A program made the translations under genes and the position numbers. From Ctena decussata (taxonomy: Eukaryota; Mollusca; Bivalvia; Lucinida; Lucinidae): DNA of 64,000 nt. Under the pieces are notes generated by a model. That model had not been told where the DNA came from and ran no database searches. It was given only the letters and a program-made list of their open reading frames with translations. Shown here piece after piece: positions 1-12,524 of the stretch (positions are counted from its first letter, which is position 1; each line of letters opens with the position of its first letter). The DNA lies in the NCBI GenBank assembly GCA_963989385.1, contig OZ022499.1:51263757-51327756 (forward strand). Reading direction: 5' to 3'.

Positions 1-1008
1 TGACATCATCATTTAGAAAACAAAATAGTTCCAGCTACCACACAGATTACTGCTTCATGTTTCCAACACCAACAAACTGTTAATCTAGAAACCTGGCGAT
101 AATTAACTTCATTTAAGCTCACAATTTATTTTTCCATTTTCATTATCATAGCTTGACGAAAACATTTTTATTTTTTAAATATAAGCTAATTGACATAAAA
201 GCCTACAACTACAGAAACTGTACTTTTTAGCACACTTACTCATATCAGTTTGGAAGATTTGTATATGCATTATAGGGATCATTTTTAACATGTTCTTTCA
301 TGCATTAACATTTCCCAGTGGTCCCTAGGTAGGGCTGAAGGCCAAGATTTTCAACATTTCCCCAGGGACCTCAGGGCTTATGCATTATAAAATTGTTTTT
401 GATTGCTACAATAGCATAGATTCAACCACAATGCTATTAAAATTATAAGGAAAATGTTCATAAGACACTTTTTTTTCAGTCTCATCACCATTACCTACAC
501 CCATATGCATTTCTCTTAAAATCCTCATTTCAGGCACGGTCAGCTCTATCGTGAAGTTTTGTCAAATCAGCTATCGTAAAATTTAGTCAAACCTTTAGCA
601 AACAGTTAAAAGTTAAAATCTTGTTCACTAAATTTTTCACTTTGATGATCTGCTCTTCAATTCTGTATCTTTCTTGCATACACTGGTCTTTTATTGATAA
701 CTGCAACTGCAAACTACCCACTTGCTTCTGTATTGCCCTGAAACTTGCATATGATAAATGCAAAGCAGGTCATTATCAGCACATGAATTGCCTTGTTAAT
801 ACATGTATATGGTTTTGTGTTCCTTAAAACATGCCTGTTAATAGCGTGTGACACCAATAGCTATGTAACAATAATTTGTAACATGCTGCCCCTTGGCCCA
901 ACAATCCTGACAGACTATGAAATCAGTTTTAATGGAGAATTACAAAAAAAAATATCTCCCAAAATCACCAAATCAGGAGCTCTGAAGGAAAAGCAAAAGG
1001 ATTCATTT
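1..1008. other. AT-rich stretch without recognised gene
   Basis: Only short open frames occur here, without recognisable protein similarity or splice context. I see no tandem array or clear terminal inverted repeat. Confidence 0.5.
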
Positions 1009-1219
1009 TTAACTCTTTAAGCACCAATAAGCAGATGACAAAATTTACGTCTGCAAAAATTCAAAAAATGCCCTGTCCAACACATTTCATATTGAAAATC
1101 CAAAATCTAGAGGGCAAACAGTGTAGATCCACATGAGGCGGCTCATTGTGAGCCGCCTCATCAAGATCTATGCTGTTTGCAAATTATGCTTTTTCCATCA
1201 CTGGTGCTTAAAGTGTTAA
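1009..1219. mobile_element. Palindromic MITE, family C, TTAA-flanked
   Basis: The element is bounded by TTAA on both sides. Inside are inverted ends, CTCTTTAAGCACC on the left and the complement of CACTTTAAGCACC on the right. The centre is a near-perfect palindrome around GGCGGCTCATTGTGAGCCGCC. A TTAA duplication plus an end near CCCTTTAAGC resembles piggyBac-type elements, so this is probably a non-autonomous piggyBac derivative. It has no coding capacity. Related copies lie near 11.3, 16.9, 19.4 and 28.1 kb. Confidence 0.75.
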
Positions 1220-1559
1220 CTGCTGTATGCGGCAGCTACGATTTTTACTGACATGGAATAAGTCTCTAATTTGTTCATTTGTTGACATTAGGAGAGCATG
1301 AAATATTGATAATTGGTCTCTCAAGGGGATTCTGGAATGAGTTGTTTTTTGTTTGATATATCATATTCAATTATATTTCAGAATTATTGTACTTTATTGG
1401 ACTGTCATGGTCAGGGAGGACAACTATCTGGCCGCTGTTGATGACTTTGGCTCATGTGGTTGAGATTTTGTCTTTGGCGGAACTATCTGGTTGCTGTTGA
1501 TGATTTTGGATCATGTGCCACAGGGGTTGTATGTTTGTCTTCTGCCTAAGGTGAGATTC

Positions 1560-1670
1560 TGTCTGCATCTAAATGGCCTTTCATTTCACAGAGCTCTTCA
1601 TAATCACCCTCCTACTGTCTGATATGATTGGAATAAAGTTATTGCTTAAGCACCAAGTCATTCATCAATC
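1560..1670 (+). repeat. Degenerate SINE-2 tail
   Basis: The stretch resembles the 3' half of the SINE-2 family seen at 18.7 and 56.0 kb: a CCTTTCAT block, a CACCCTCCTA block and a final AAGTCATTCATCAATCA. The tRNA-like head is not recognisable here. Confidence 0.4.
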
Positions 1671-2208
1671 ATATATAACCACAACAAAAGCTATGATAAT
1701 GTATGGCGTAAAAATGTTCTGACTATACTGCTGGTATGAGCAGTATGGTCTGAGTCTTTGCTGTCTGCAAACTTTTCATAAAGCTCCTTTTGCCTGTTGT
1801 AGTTTATATAACACAGACATGATAGTTTTTATTTGGTACAAAAATACAACAGGCCTGCTATGTTTCTGGCTGAGTGTGAAGCTGTTTACTGTGTCTGTTA
1901 TTTCAGTAAACAAAGCATTCTTGCCTTTATGAAAGTTTTACTGGGAAGAAAGCTTTTACTTCTGTCAGGAAATGAGCAATTTAGTGCTAAAACCAGGCAT
2001 TAAAATGAGGCAGGGCCTAGGGAAAAGTACCACATAGTCACACCCCTGGATATATTTTGAGTAGCTTGTTTTAATGTTTCTGTGTATGTTTTTTGAGATC
2101 TAATTATAATTTCCATGAACTAACTGTGGCCTTTCAACAGAAATGCCTCATTCAAATTCAACACTTATTAATTAACCCTTCAAATGTCAAGAAAGGCATA
2201 CAACAATA

Positions 2209-2387
2209 CAGTCAGACCTGTCTTAAGGGGTCACTGTATTAAGGGGTCACCTGTCTTTAGCAGCCACTTATTTTGGGTCCCTTGGACCAAAATACAGTGC
2301 AAATGAACCTGTATTAAGGGGTCACCTGTCTTAGGCAGCCAGTTTTTGTGGGTCCCCTGGGGTGACCCCTTAAGACAGGGTTGACTG
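2209..2387. mobile_element. Tc1/mariner-like MITE with TA duplication
   Basis: It is flanked by TA dinucleotides at 2207-2208 and 2388-2389. The inverted ends run about 26 bases with two differences, starting CAGTCAGACC on the left and CAGTCAACCC on the right, then sharing TGTCTTAAGGGGTCAC. The TTAAGGGGTCAC block also recurs internally. Length is 179 bp, non-coding. Confidence 0.8.
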
Positions 2388-2411
2388 TATGTAAGTATGA
2401 AAAAGTTTTAA

Positions 2412-3465
2412 CAAGAGGCCCAAATGGGCCTGATATCGCTCACCTGGCTATTTTGCCACGAGACCATTCTGATACAAAATTTGTCCAATTCCACTGAGGT
2501 TTTCTCATTTTCAAATTTTGCTTTTTTTAGTAAGAGTAGCCAACTTGACTGGTCTATATTCAGCTATTTTTTAAACACCTCAAGAATCGTTTTGCCACAA
2601 ATTTCCTCAAAATCCATTCAACGGTTACGGAGATAGTAACATTTTCATGTTTTGGGCTATTTTTAGTAATGGCAGATGGCAGCCATCTTGGAATGCCAAA
2701 ATGCAAAAAATCGAAAAGGCTCCATCAAAGGACCATTCTGACACAAGATTTAAGTCCAATTCCATTGAGATTTTCTAATTCATCATTTTGCTATTTTTAG
2801 TTTTAGAGACCAATGTGACTGGTCTATATTTAGTTACATTTAAAACACCTCAATTCAAGAATCATTTTGCCACAAATTTCGTCAAAATCCATTCAGCGGT
2901 TACTGAGATATTGTCATTTTCATGTTTTGGGCTATTTTTAGTAATGGCAGATGGCAGCCATCTTGGAATGCCGAAATGCAAAAAATCGAAAAGGCTCCAT
3001 GAAAGGACTATTCTGACACAATATTAGTCCAATTCCATTGCGATTTTCTAATTTTCTCATTTTGCTATTTTTAGTAACAGAGACCAATGTGACTGGTCTA
3101 TATTTAGTTACCTTTGAAACACCTCAATGCAAGAATCATTTTGCCACAAATTTCATCAAAACCTTTCAGCGGCTACTGAGATATCGTCATTTTCATGTTT
3201 TGGGCTATTTTTAGTAACGGCAGATGGCAGCCATCTTGGAATGCCAAAATGCAAAAAATCAAAACGGCGCCATGAAAGGACCATTCTGACACAAAAATTA
3301 GTCCAATTCCAATCGAGATTTTCTAATTTTCACATTTTGCTATTTTTAGTAACAGAGACCAATATGTCTGGTCTATATTTAGTTACGTTTGAAACATTTG
3401 AATGCAAGAATGATTTTGCCACAAATTTCGTCAAAATCCATTCAGCGGTTGCTGAGATATTATCA
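2412..3465. repeat. Tandem ~274-bp unit element
   Basis: It begins with a small inverted motif around GGCCCAAATGGGCC followed by a CGCTCACCTG block, a start shared with the elements at 17.9 and 22.8 kb. It then carries about 3.5 direct units. The marker GGCAGATGGCAGCCATCTTG starts at 2671, 2946 and 3219, giving a 273-275 bp period. The short open frames across it follow the repeat and show no family resemblance. Confidence 0.8.
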
Positions 3466-3477
3466 TTAATGCAATTA

Positions 3478-3955
3478 GTAAACCATTTAAGTGGACTACA
3501 GATTAAACCATTCAAATGGACAACAGATTAAAGCATACGCTATAAATTATGAACAGAAGATTAATGCAATCTTTAAACTATTAAAATGGGCAACAGATTA
3601 AACCATTCAAAGGACCAACAGATTAAACCATTCAAATAGACAATAGATTAATCAGGCTGTAAATTATGGATAACAGATTAATGCAATACGTAAACCATTC
3701 AAATGGGCAACATATTAAACCATTCAAATGGACAACAGATTAAAGCAGACACTGTAAATTATGGTCAACAGATTAATGGTATCAGTAAACCATTCAAATG
3801 GGCAACAGATTAAACCATTCAAATGGACAACAGATTAAAGCAGACTGTAAATCATGGACAACAGATTTATGCAATCCATAAACCATTCAAATGGGCAACA
3901 GATTATTGCAGACTGTAAAGCATTCAAACAGAGAACAGATTATTGCAGACAGGAG
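3478..3955. repeat. Minisatellite of CCATTCAAATGG/CAACAGATTA units
   Basis: Short degenerate units built from AACCATTCAAATGG and CAACAGATTAA follow one another for nearly 500 bp, directly after the 274-bp-unit element. Unit length is irregular, roughly 25 to 70 bases. Confidence 0.75.
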
Positions 3956-4614
3956 GGCAAGAAGAATTGGACAACTTTGTTTAATGTGTATTTCATCAAG
4001 TGTTTTGAAATACTGATTTAAACTACAATGATTTTGTGATTCAAGACAAGTTGTTTATTTCAAAAACTCTTTCCTGACATCAATTCACTAACTACAATAT
4101 ATTGGGAGCTGAAGATAGAATAAATGATTTAATGTTGTTTTTTTGTGCTGTGGCAAAAAGGTTCATAATAATGCATTACAGGTATAACCTCTGACTTAGC
4201 CCTAACAGGATTCCCAAGGCAAGATGGATGTTGCTGATATTGATTTTATCAATACTTTTCTAGTTATATACCCTGAATATTCAGACACAGAAGAATAGTT
4301 CACCATTGTAGATCCAAACCAGGCTTATCTGTCTGATCAGAGACTGCAATATTTTCCAACAGTTTCAAAAACCCTCTCAGAGAGGACAAAAAAACACATC
4401 AAAATTGAAGATGAACCCACTGAATACCAAACTGGTCAGGGTGTCCAAATCTATCTATCACAGAAATGGTACCAATGACATTACTGATATTGAAAGAAAC
4501 ATTGCTATAGCAGGAAGAATCACCTTTCAAGTTAAAACTGACATTGACAGACAGGCTTGATTAGCTCTCCTGATACTGCGATGACCCTTGATATTTGGAT
4601 GGAACTTAGTTACC

Positions 4615-4686
4615 TGAGCAAACAGTTTAGACCTTGATCAGACTGCTCCTACAGGAGCAGTCTGATCAGGGTCTACACTGGTTGCC
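4615..4686. mobile_element. Short palindromic MITE, family B
   Basis: A hairpin centred on GACTGCTCCTACAGGAGCAGTC lies inside longer arms that read CAAACAGTTTAGACC and GGTCTACACTGGTTGCC. It is about 72 bp and non-coding. The core TGATCAGACTG is shared with family A. Confidence 0.7.
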
Positions 4687-5029
4687 ATTCTGACATCACT
4701 TCTAGTCACATGACACCTGATAGTAAAATCACCTTTTTTCCAATTTTTGAGAATTACTGTAATTGGCTTAATTGTCCCAATATTTCCGATGATTAGCTCA
4801 TCAGATAACTACGGTTTATTTTCACTATTATCCATGATCTTATCACCTCACCATACTACTTTCATCATTCATACTAAATTATAGATGATCAATGAAATCA
4901 AAGAACTGAGGGTTGTTCTATACTTAGCTAACTAGCTCATCCAGATATCAGCATTATCCATGATCTTATCACCTTCCATACAACCTTCATCATTCATACT
5001 ATCAACTAGAATGGTTTTGGACAAATGCA

Positions 5030-6245
5030 GATGTCCCCCCACCTGCACTTTCCCAGCAGTACCATTGTCCCTAACTGTTGCCAAGTTAAGACCTCCTGTG
5101 ACCTTGAAAGTAGGGTCAAAGTCACCAAAATCTAATTAAATCGTTTCCACTGCCCTATCATACAACTGTCTATGGTCATAATCCATCAATCCCTTCATAA
5201 GATATGGTACAGGCAAGCCATTTCTAAACATCCTTTGACCTTCTGTGACCTTGAAAACGAGGTCAAGGTCACCAAAATCAAATGGATTCTTTTCCATCTC
5301 CCAGTGATATATCTGTGCAAGTTTGGTTAAAATCCATTCATCCATACAGGAGATATGGTGCAAACAAGCCATTTTCAACATTCCTTGACCTCTGTGACCT
5401 TGAAAATAAAGTCAAGGTCACCAAAATCTAATAAGTTCTTTTGCATCTCCCAAAAATATATCTGTGCAAGTTTGGTTCAAATCCATCTACCCATTTGTGA
5501 GATATGGGGCAGACAAGGCATATTTCATCACTCTTTGACTTTATGCAACCTTGAAAGTGAGACCAAGGTCACAAAAATCTAATCAAGTCTTTTAACCACC
5601 CACTGATATATCTGTGCAAATCTTGTGAAGTTTCATTCAGGAGATATGGTGCAGACAAGGCATTTTTCAACAGTCTTTTACCTCCTCTGACCTTGAAAAT
5701 AGAGTCACAGTCTCCAAAAACTAAAGTTCTTTTGCATCTCCAAATAAGTAAGTAAGTAAGTAATTACTTACTTACTTACTTACAGTCTTTTACCTTCTCT
5801 GACCTTGAAAACAGAGTCAAGGTCACCAAAAACTAAACAGTTCTTTTTCTGTGCAAGTTTGATTCACATCCATCTGTCCATTCGGGAGATATGGTGTAGA
5901 CAAAGCATTTTTCAACACTCTTTGACATTAAAAATAGGAGCAAGGTCACCAAAGTCTAACCAGTTCTTTTGCATCTCCTAATCATATATCTGCGCCAATT
6001 TGGTTAAAATACATCCATCCATTCAGGAGATATGGCACAGACAAGGCATTTTTTAATGTTCTTTGACTGCTTGTGACATTAAAAATAGGGTCAACGTCAC
6101 CAAAATCTAATCAGTTCTTCCTCCCACCAGTTTAATCAAAATCCATCCATCCCTTCAGGAGATAGAGTGCAGAAAAGAAGCTACACCAACAGGATTCACA
6201 CCAAAACAAAGTGCCCCCCCCCCCCCCCCCATGGTGGAAGGACAT
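5030..6245. repeat. Tandem ~146-bp unit element rich in TCAAGGTCA
   Basis: About eight direct units each carry CCTTGAAAATAGAGTCAAGG, a CACCAAAATCTAA block, an ATATATCTGTGCAAGTTTGG block and a GGAGATATGGTGCAGACAAG block. The right end is a poly-C run at 6214-6231 followed by ATGGTGGAAGGACATAATTA. No protein-coding frame spans the units. Confidence 0.75.
5745..5782. repeat. Inverted TAAG/CTTA microsatellite
   Basis: A run of TAAG units joins head to head with a run of CTTA units, making a perfect palindrome of about 38 bases inside the 146-bp-unit element. Confidence 0.85.
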
Positions 6246-6379
6246 AATTATAGATGATCATGCCATGATGCCATGAAATCAAATGCAAATACAATGACTC
6301 CAGCTTTGTTTCACATATTTAATTTAAATATCAAAATTTGACAAACAGTACCTTATTATTAATATGATTTTATTACCAC

Positions 6380-6760
6380 CAGCTAAAGGCGTAGAGATAC
6401 AGTTTTGTCCGTGTCCATCCATCTGTCCTTCTGTCCATCCAGAGCCATAACTAAGTAACCACTGGATGGAATTTCATGAAACTTAAACAAACATATGTCA
6501 CTATAAGGGGATGATGCATGTGAAGTTTGATCAGACTGGCTTCAGTAGTGCATGAGTTATTGCCCTTGAACTGATTTAAAACCAATAAAATGAGCCATTA
6601 CTATGTATCCAATTATTGGAATGTCATGAAACTTAAAACGAATGTGTATCACCGTAAGACAGTTGTGCATATAAAGTTTTGTCAGAATGGCATCAGTAGT
6701 GCATGAGTTATTGCCCTTGAATCAATTTAAACTTCACAGCTCTTTGAAGGAGATGAACTA
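6380..6760. repeat. Two-unit repeat with CATGAAACTTAAA marker
   Basis: Two direct copies of roughly 150 bp share CATGAAACTTAAA, a CAGTAGTGCATGAGTTATTG block and GCCCTTGAA. A GTCCATCCATCTGTCC run lies at the left end. No coding signal. Confidence 0.6.
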
Positions 6761-7086
6761 TATAAGCTTCTAATAGCTTTCGTTCAAATCCTTAAACTGC
6801 TTGTTTGTAATTTGTGATTATATATGTACATTTGACTGAAATAAAATATGTTTAAACCAATCAATTTAAACTTGACAAATTCAGTGAATTTGCTTGTTCA
6901 TCATGAATTTGACTGAGTCATTGAATCATGTAAGGTAGGTCAGTTACATCCTGATGGTTTCCTTCAACTGCTCAATTCCAGCTAGCTAGTATACACCTGG
7001 TCTGAGGTGGACACTTAAAACAAAAATCTGAACATTTAAATGCAGGTCAAGGTCACATGAGGCTATTTCATTCACCCTCCCATTTC

Positions 7087-7363
7087 CAGGGATACAGACT
7101 AACTCATTTTTCATAGGAGCAAGCTGGGCCCCTAAAAACTGAAACTCAGTCGCCCAGCCAGAAATTTAGGGGCTCACATTTAAAACTTGGGAATCTTTTA
7201 TTCAGAATCTGCGCGAGAATTGCGCCCTTTCCGTAGACTTTGTAGTAAACCCTCCTTTCTTCATGGTTTTGTTTCCTTTTAGCAACCGGGTGTGAAACAC
7301 CAGCGATGTATCGCCATATTATGCGCGAAAAATTTATAAACGGTAAAGATTTTTAGCTGTCAA

Positions 7364-7400
<37 letters not shown>

Positions 7401-7422
7401 ATCTATCTAATCTATCTATCTA

Positions 7423-7460
<38 letters not shown>

Positions 7461-7471
7461 TCTATCTATTA

Positions 7472-7506
<35 letters not shown>

Positions 7507-7768
7507 GAGGAGGCTGCCATGTTGTTTGTCGATAGTGAGTAAAATCCAACACACAAGTATGACGGAACACCGAATATTCATAGCCGATATCGGCGCGGAA
7601 GTTAGCAATACCCTTAGAGGTGGTGGATTTTACTCCAAGCTGAAAACACGCCAGACACACGCCGACAGCTGACGATCGCAAACTGGGCGACTATCATTTT
7701 AATTCTAGGCGCCCACCCGATTTTTTACTCGCAGTGGGCGAGTGGGCGACCGCTAGTCTGTATCCCTG
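7087..7768. mobile_element. hAT-like non-autonomous element
   Basis: The ends are inverted: CAGGGATACAGACTA on the left and its complement on the right. An exact 5-bp duplication ATTTC flanks it (7082-7086 and 7769-7773). CAGGG ends are typical of hAT elements, some of which make 5-bp rather than 8-bp duplications. No transposase frame is present. A TCTA microsatellite sits in the middle. Confidence 0.7.
7360..7507. repeat. (TCTA)n microsatellite
   Basis: About 145 bases of near-pure TCTA/ATCT units with a few interruptions, entirely inside the hAT-like element. Confidence 0.95.
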
Positions 7769-8104
7769 ATTTCAAGATGTATAAGTATGACCCAAACTGT
7801 TTCAGGACTTGTTCAAACACTTCTTGAGAGTTAAACCAGGAAACTCGGTATAGCACTAATACAAGAAAGTGAAGGCAAAAACAATCAAATCTAGACTACA
7901 CCACCCAGGGATAGGCTAATGAAACCAGAATGTACCATCAGTATATTTGTCTAATAAAACACATGAACATATCGAAAACATTTGAGATCGTGATGAATTC
8001 CGTTCTATTTCAATATAGTGAAGAGATATGAGTCTTCATACTGTGAGGACATCTGAATGTACGTCGGTAAAAGTATAAAAGGCAAGCATAACAAAAGGTA
8101 CGAC

Positions 8105-8275
8105 CACGGATGACCATGACCAGCTTGTGCATTTTCAGAGTCTGATTAGGGTCTTCCCTATTTGTAATAGCCGATACACCCTGAAGAATCTACGACGGGA
8201 AAAGAGAGAACTCTGATCAGACTGCATAGATGTGCAGTCTCATCTTAGTTTTTGCTGTTCGCACACATTGCGCAG
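8105..8275. mobile_element. Diverged palindromic MITE, family B-like
   Basis: Two degenerate arms carry GAGTCTGATTAGGGTCTTCC and CTCTGATCAGACTGC, then a GCATAGATGTGC turn and GCAGTCTCATCTTAG. Boundaries are uncertain. Confidence 0.5.
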
Positions 8276-8649
8276 CCTTTTTTTAATATGTCGCCACTCA
8301 AATGACAAAAACATCTCGTTACTTCTACCAAATATAGAATTCAATCATAGGATTTATAATTAACTTCTAATTACATAGGTAGTGAATAGACCAAGGTTCC
8401 TATTGATCCGCTAAATACCGATGATGAGTTAAACACCGCTAATTGTGACAACTAGCCGATTATTAATCTGATCAATTGCTAGAGAACTGATTGGATCAAT
8501 AACGTATCCATACGCAGTTTCTGATGACGAGATGTAACACAGTTATAAACCAGTCGTAGACCGCGATACTGAAGAAATCAATAAAATATCGTAACATTGT
8601 ATTGGCTCATGTATCCTTGTCAGAGACAGGGACCTATCACACGTCTAAA

Positions 8650-8712
8650 TAACAAAACTATGATCAGACTGTGCATCTGCACAGTCTAATCAAAGTCTTT
8701 GCTATTTAACAG
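8650..8712. mobile_element. Short palindromic MITE, family B
   Basis: The hairpin TGATCAGACTGTGCATCTGC pairs with GCACAGTCTAATCA, followed by AAGTCTTTGC. Non-coding. Confidence 0.6.
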
Positions 8713-8969
8713 ACATACTCTACGTTGACGTAACCAGACAGGATACTTAAGCCAGACTGGGAGAATGTGTAGGGCGGAGGCTGATTTAAGGCTCACCATT
8801 GCGCATCTTTTATGAGGCACCATTTTTCTAGGGATGGACTTGATATAATTTTTTTCATTGGAAAGTGTGGGCTTAGAGCCTGTACTTATAAGGACATACG
8901 ACAATGGCATTTATACAAGCAATTATAACTAAGGCACTGCCACAAGCTGCAGTAACATAAAATTTGGCA

Positions 8970-9064
8970 CACAATGTGAAATAACATTGAATCAATGCCG
9001 ATTCATCATTGGGACGCTGAATCAACATTGATTCAATGTTGAATTAACCTTGTGTGCCCGCTGG
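8970..9064. mobile_element. Palindromic element ending in CCCGCTGGGAT, family H
   Basis: AACATTGAATCAATG is inverted against CATTGATTCAATGTTG, and the right end reads TTGTGTGCCCGCTGGGAT. Similar right ends occur at about 11530 (GTGCTTGCTGGGATG) and 17160 (GTGTTCCCACTGGAT), suggesting a dispersed small family. Confidence 0.5.
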
Positions 9065-9486
9065 GATATTACAACCATTTGACTATCAGTTTCATGAAAC
9101 ATCCTCACATACACCAAACTGAATTAATTATGCCGAAAACAGAATCTTGAAAAGTCGACTCTAAAGGGATATTTAGGGTTAGGGTTAAACTGTCTCTGAA
9201 TAAAGGGTAATCAGGGGACAGTCTGATTCCCCTTATTGCATGTCTCTGAGGACTCCTGTTTAAACCATTTGCATTATCCCTGATAATGATAATTATATCC
9301 AGTCTGAACTTGTAAGCCAATTAAGGTAATTAACACAGCTCCACATAAGCCAAATTCTGGCGTATGTTTTCATTATAATCAAAGTACTGAAAGTACTGAA
9401 TAGCAGATGAGCAAAACTAGCAACAGTCAGATACAATAACATGGTCTTCTGGGTGGCGACCTAAACTGATATAGAGCAAGTATGTA

Positions 9487-9731
9487 ATTGAGCTGCAACA
9501 CAAGGAAACCAACAAAGTGGTTGTGTGCCCAGCACAGACCATGATCAACCTGGGCATCCACCCAGTCTGATCAGAGTCTTTCCTTTGCACTTAAAGGATA
9601 GCTAAGGGTCTAAGCTACCTCCTTGCAGACAGGGAAGACTCTGATCAGACTGGGCAGATGTCCAAGCTGATCTGAGTCTGCGCTGGGTGCACAACCACTT
9701 TGTTGGTTTCGTTGTGCCGCTGCGGCTCAAT
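9487..9731. mobile_element. Palindromic MITE, family A (CCAACAAAGTGG)
   Basis: Inverted arms of about 40 bases begin TTGAGC and include GGAAACCAACAAAGTGG with its complement at the right. Inside are GATCAGACTGG / CTGATCTGAGTC arms and a central GGATAGCTAAGGGTCTAAGC block. It is about 245 bp and non-coding. Further copies lie near 20.0, 29.9, 33.6, 39.1, 40.6 and 57.9 kb. Confidence 0.8.
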
Positions 9732-10714
9732 TATAAACAGTACTTCATAGGTCTCTGGATTAAATGACTGCTGAAAGACAGGACTTCTCTGCCAGGGGGG
9801 GTCTCAGGTTCCCAGCAATACCTTATGTTACCTGTACAGGTAAAGGAGTGAAAATTTATTCAACCAATCATTGGACCAGAATTGACACTTATAATAATAA
9901 TAATTTCATTGGCTGACTGGAGGTGTTGACACTACATGTATTTGATCAAGACACAGAATGACACTGTTCTGTTTCAGTTCTCCCAACGACGTTCCTCAAG
10001 TGGCTCAGCTGTACGTAACATGCATAGTTGCACACACCTGGCGCCGAGTTTTCGTCAAAGTATGACACTGTGAAAGTTAATCCTCCTTATGTATAGTACC
10101 ACTCCTGTCTTTAACCAAAATATCTTTAAACTCATGGATGCACATACAAACGGGCAGAACAACTGTCACATAACCATGTAAGTGTTCTTATAATTATGAT
10201 GGGTTGCCATATACAGCACTTTTCACATAATTATGTGTGCATGTGTTTTGCATGACTGTATATGTGTGCATGTAATTTGCAGGTGACCATGCATGTGTGT
10301 TATCCTTGAATCTTTGCATCGATTTTAGAATTATGTCCGCCACTTAACCCATGTTTTCTTCATGCCTTGTTCTTAAAAATAAACTAACTTAGCCTGACCC
10401 TGTCATAACCTATCCTTAAACCTGATCCTGACTTAAGTCTAACCCGAAACCAACCTTAACTCCAACCCTTTTCCAGCGTTCTAAAGTCTAGCTTAAATGT
10501 GTTTTTGTGAGACACAAATGAACCAAATCATCAACAAATCAAACCAGAATTCATTTAATACATGCACCCTAAAGATGAGTCCATCTGAAGCCATCTGAAA
10601 CCACTGCATAGAAGCCGTTACTGCTGTTCTTACAAACTGAAATTTGAAACAAAATTTTACAAAGGCCAGGACCCAGCCCAAAGGCCCCAGGGCATTGTTT
10701 AACTACAGAAGATA

Positions 10715-10940
10715 CAGACGCATTCTAAACAGGGTGTTTGCTACCACTTACAATGCCAAAACTGAAATATTGAATTTGCAAAACTTGTATGATCCACATG
10801 AAGTGGCTCCATCTGGATGGCTTCTAGTCTTTTAATATTTTAATATGCAATATGATATAGCTTGGACGAAACATTTCTTGAAATTTTGCAGATCTAAATT
10901 TTGTCGTCTGCTTTTTTTTTTTTTGTCCTTCAAGGGTAAA
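10715..10940. mobile_element. Diverged family C MITE
   Basis: It keeps the order TTGAATTTGCAAA, GATCCACATGAAGTGGCTCC, GGACGAAACATTTCTTG, GCAGATCTAAATTTTGTC and TTCAAGGGTAAAA seen in the better copy at 19369. The ends are eroded. Confidence 0.55.
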
Positions 10941-11244
10941 AATAATTTCTGTAGACCCCGAAGAGGCACATGAAGTTGTGTTTGTGGACACTGCAAGACC
11001 ATGTAGGTCAGTTTGACAGCATCAGGTAATAGAATGCACATACTGATCAAACTTCACTTACAGGCACACGTCACAAGGTTCTTTCAATCGGCTTCCGTCT
11101 CATATTTCAATGGAGCAGGTTATTGAATTTTAAATTCGCAGGAGAAAACAGCTGTGGTCCTCATTAAATTAAAAGCAACCAATTATCTCGGTGAGTCTGA
11201 TGCAACCAATGCACTGAGTATGTCATGAAAAAACCTGTCTTTAG

Positions 11245-11447
11245 TTAACACTTAAAGCGCAAAAAGTGAAAATAATTGAATTTGCAAACAGCGTAGACCC
11301 AGATGAGGTGGCTCATTATGAGCCACCTCATCTGGATCAATACTGTTTGCCCTCTAGCCTTAATCTAAATTCCCAATGGATGAAACAATTTTTGAAATTT
11401 TGCAGATGTAAATTTTGTCCTCTGCTATTTCTGTGCTTTAAATGATA
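11245..11447. mobile_element. Palindromic MITE, family C
   Basis: The left end is TTAACACTTAAAGCGC after a TTAA. The centre is GAGGTGGCTCATTATGAGCC with its complement. The right end near CTGTGCTTTAAATG is degenerate. Confidence 0.65.
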
Positions 11448-11531
11448 TTCGAAGTGACGTCATACTAATGTTGATGCGAAGTCATTACCTCGCATCGACA
11501 TCGTTTCAACATCATGTGCTTGCTGGGATGT

Positions 11532-11805
11532 TGGTTGGTTGGTTGATTTTATGCTTAACGTCCACGGTAAACAACTAAGGTCATGTTGGGACGGTCAGTT
11601 AACCTAACCACACTATTCCTGTGCAGGCTTAGACCTCCTAAGCGGTTAACCAGTACTAACTGCACATACTTTCGCCAGTAACTGACAACTGCCCTTCTTG
11701 AATCAGCGGCAGGAGAAACGAAAGTATGTGGCCAGACCGGGATTCGAACCCAGGACCTCTGACTTACGAGTCAGGTGCCCTACCGATTGCGCTACCCGGC
11801 CCGGC
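11532..11805 (-). mobile_element. tRNA-derived SINE, family 1 (copy 1)
   Basis: On the minus strand a tRNA-like head reads GGCCGGGTAGCGCAATCGGT, then a B-box GGTTCGAATCCC. A body follows and a tail ending TGTTTACCGTGGACGTTAAG and a short repeat of AACC. The copy is bracketed by an exact 14-bp duplication, GCTTGCTGGGATGT, at 11518-11531 and 11806-11819. The anticodon arm gives a loop of only six bases if its five stem pairs form, so this is not a working tRNA. It resembles bivalve V-type/RUDI-like SINEs, but I cannot confirm the family. Confidence 0.88.
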
Positions 11806-12188
11806 GCTTGCTGGGATGTATCTGTTGCTTTTTATTCTTTTAATATATGAATATATTGGTTCACAATATCATTACGTTTCTAGGAAAAATACTACACTCC
11901 CATCTCTCTAGTATGCTACATTTATCTGGTTTACAGCAAATTAATCAAATAAAAAGTATTTGGCAGAAACGCTGTTATAGCATTAACAAATGCGTTTAAT
12001 TAGTCTCAATTACATATTCGTCATCTATGTTGATTCATGGCTCAATATAAATGTTATTGTACCGTATTAATATAGTACCCTAACTGGACACGTTAATGTC
12101 AGTTAGATCAATTAATGTAATTAGCTTAATATTTTAAACAGTTAATTTTAACATTCAGTGATACGTCAATGTATTAAGTGATTGCAGA

Positions 12189-12262
12189 ATGGCAAACAGT
12201 GTAGACGCTGATCAGACTGCTCCTTTTGGAGCAGTCTGATCAGGGTCTACACTATTTGCTCA
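12189..12262. mobile_element. Short palindromic MITE, family B
   Basis: Near-perfect hairpin: GGCAAACAGTGTAGACGCTG leads to TGATCAGACTGCTCC, then the complement and GGTCTACACTATTTGC. About 74 bp. Confidence 0.75.
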
Positions 12263-12524
12263 AGCACTTCTGTCCTGATATTTTACAATAAATACCACAT
12301 TATCGTAATCCCTTATTACAGACAATGATCACCAATAACGGTAGATTAATATTTCATATGAACAATCATATCCATGTGAAAAGAACATTAAAAGTAGTCA
12401 CGTCACGATAAATATGTCCACCGACAACCAATCGGTATTCCCTTGCCTTGACTAGCCAACTCGGTCAAGCAGTCTATTTACCGCATCGAAATTGGCAAGG
12501 TCCTAGTACTGACTGGGCAAACTA

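Noticed and set aside
9172..9186. TTAGGGTTAGGG telomere-like stretch (also near 61950)
   Set aside because: Only about two units each; too short to call an interstitial telomere.
11732..11805. True tRNA genes at 11.7, 14.1, 20.2 and 49.3 kb
   Set aside because: They are heads of SINEs with bodies, tails and target duplications; the anticodon arm is imperfect.
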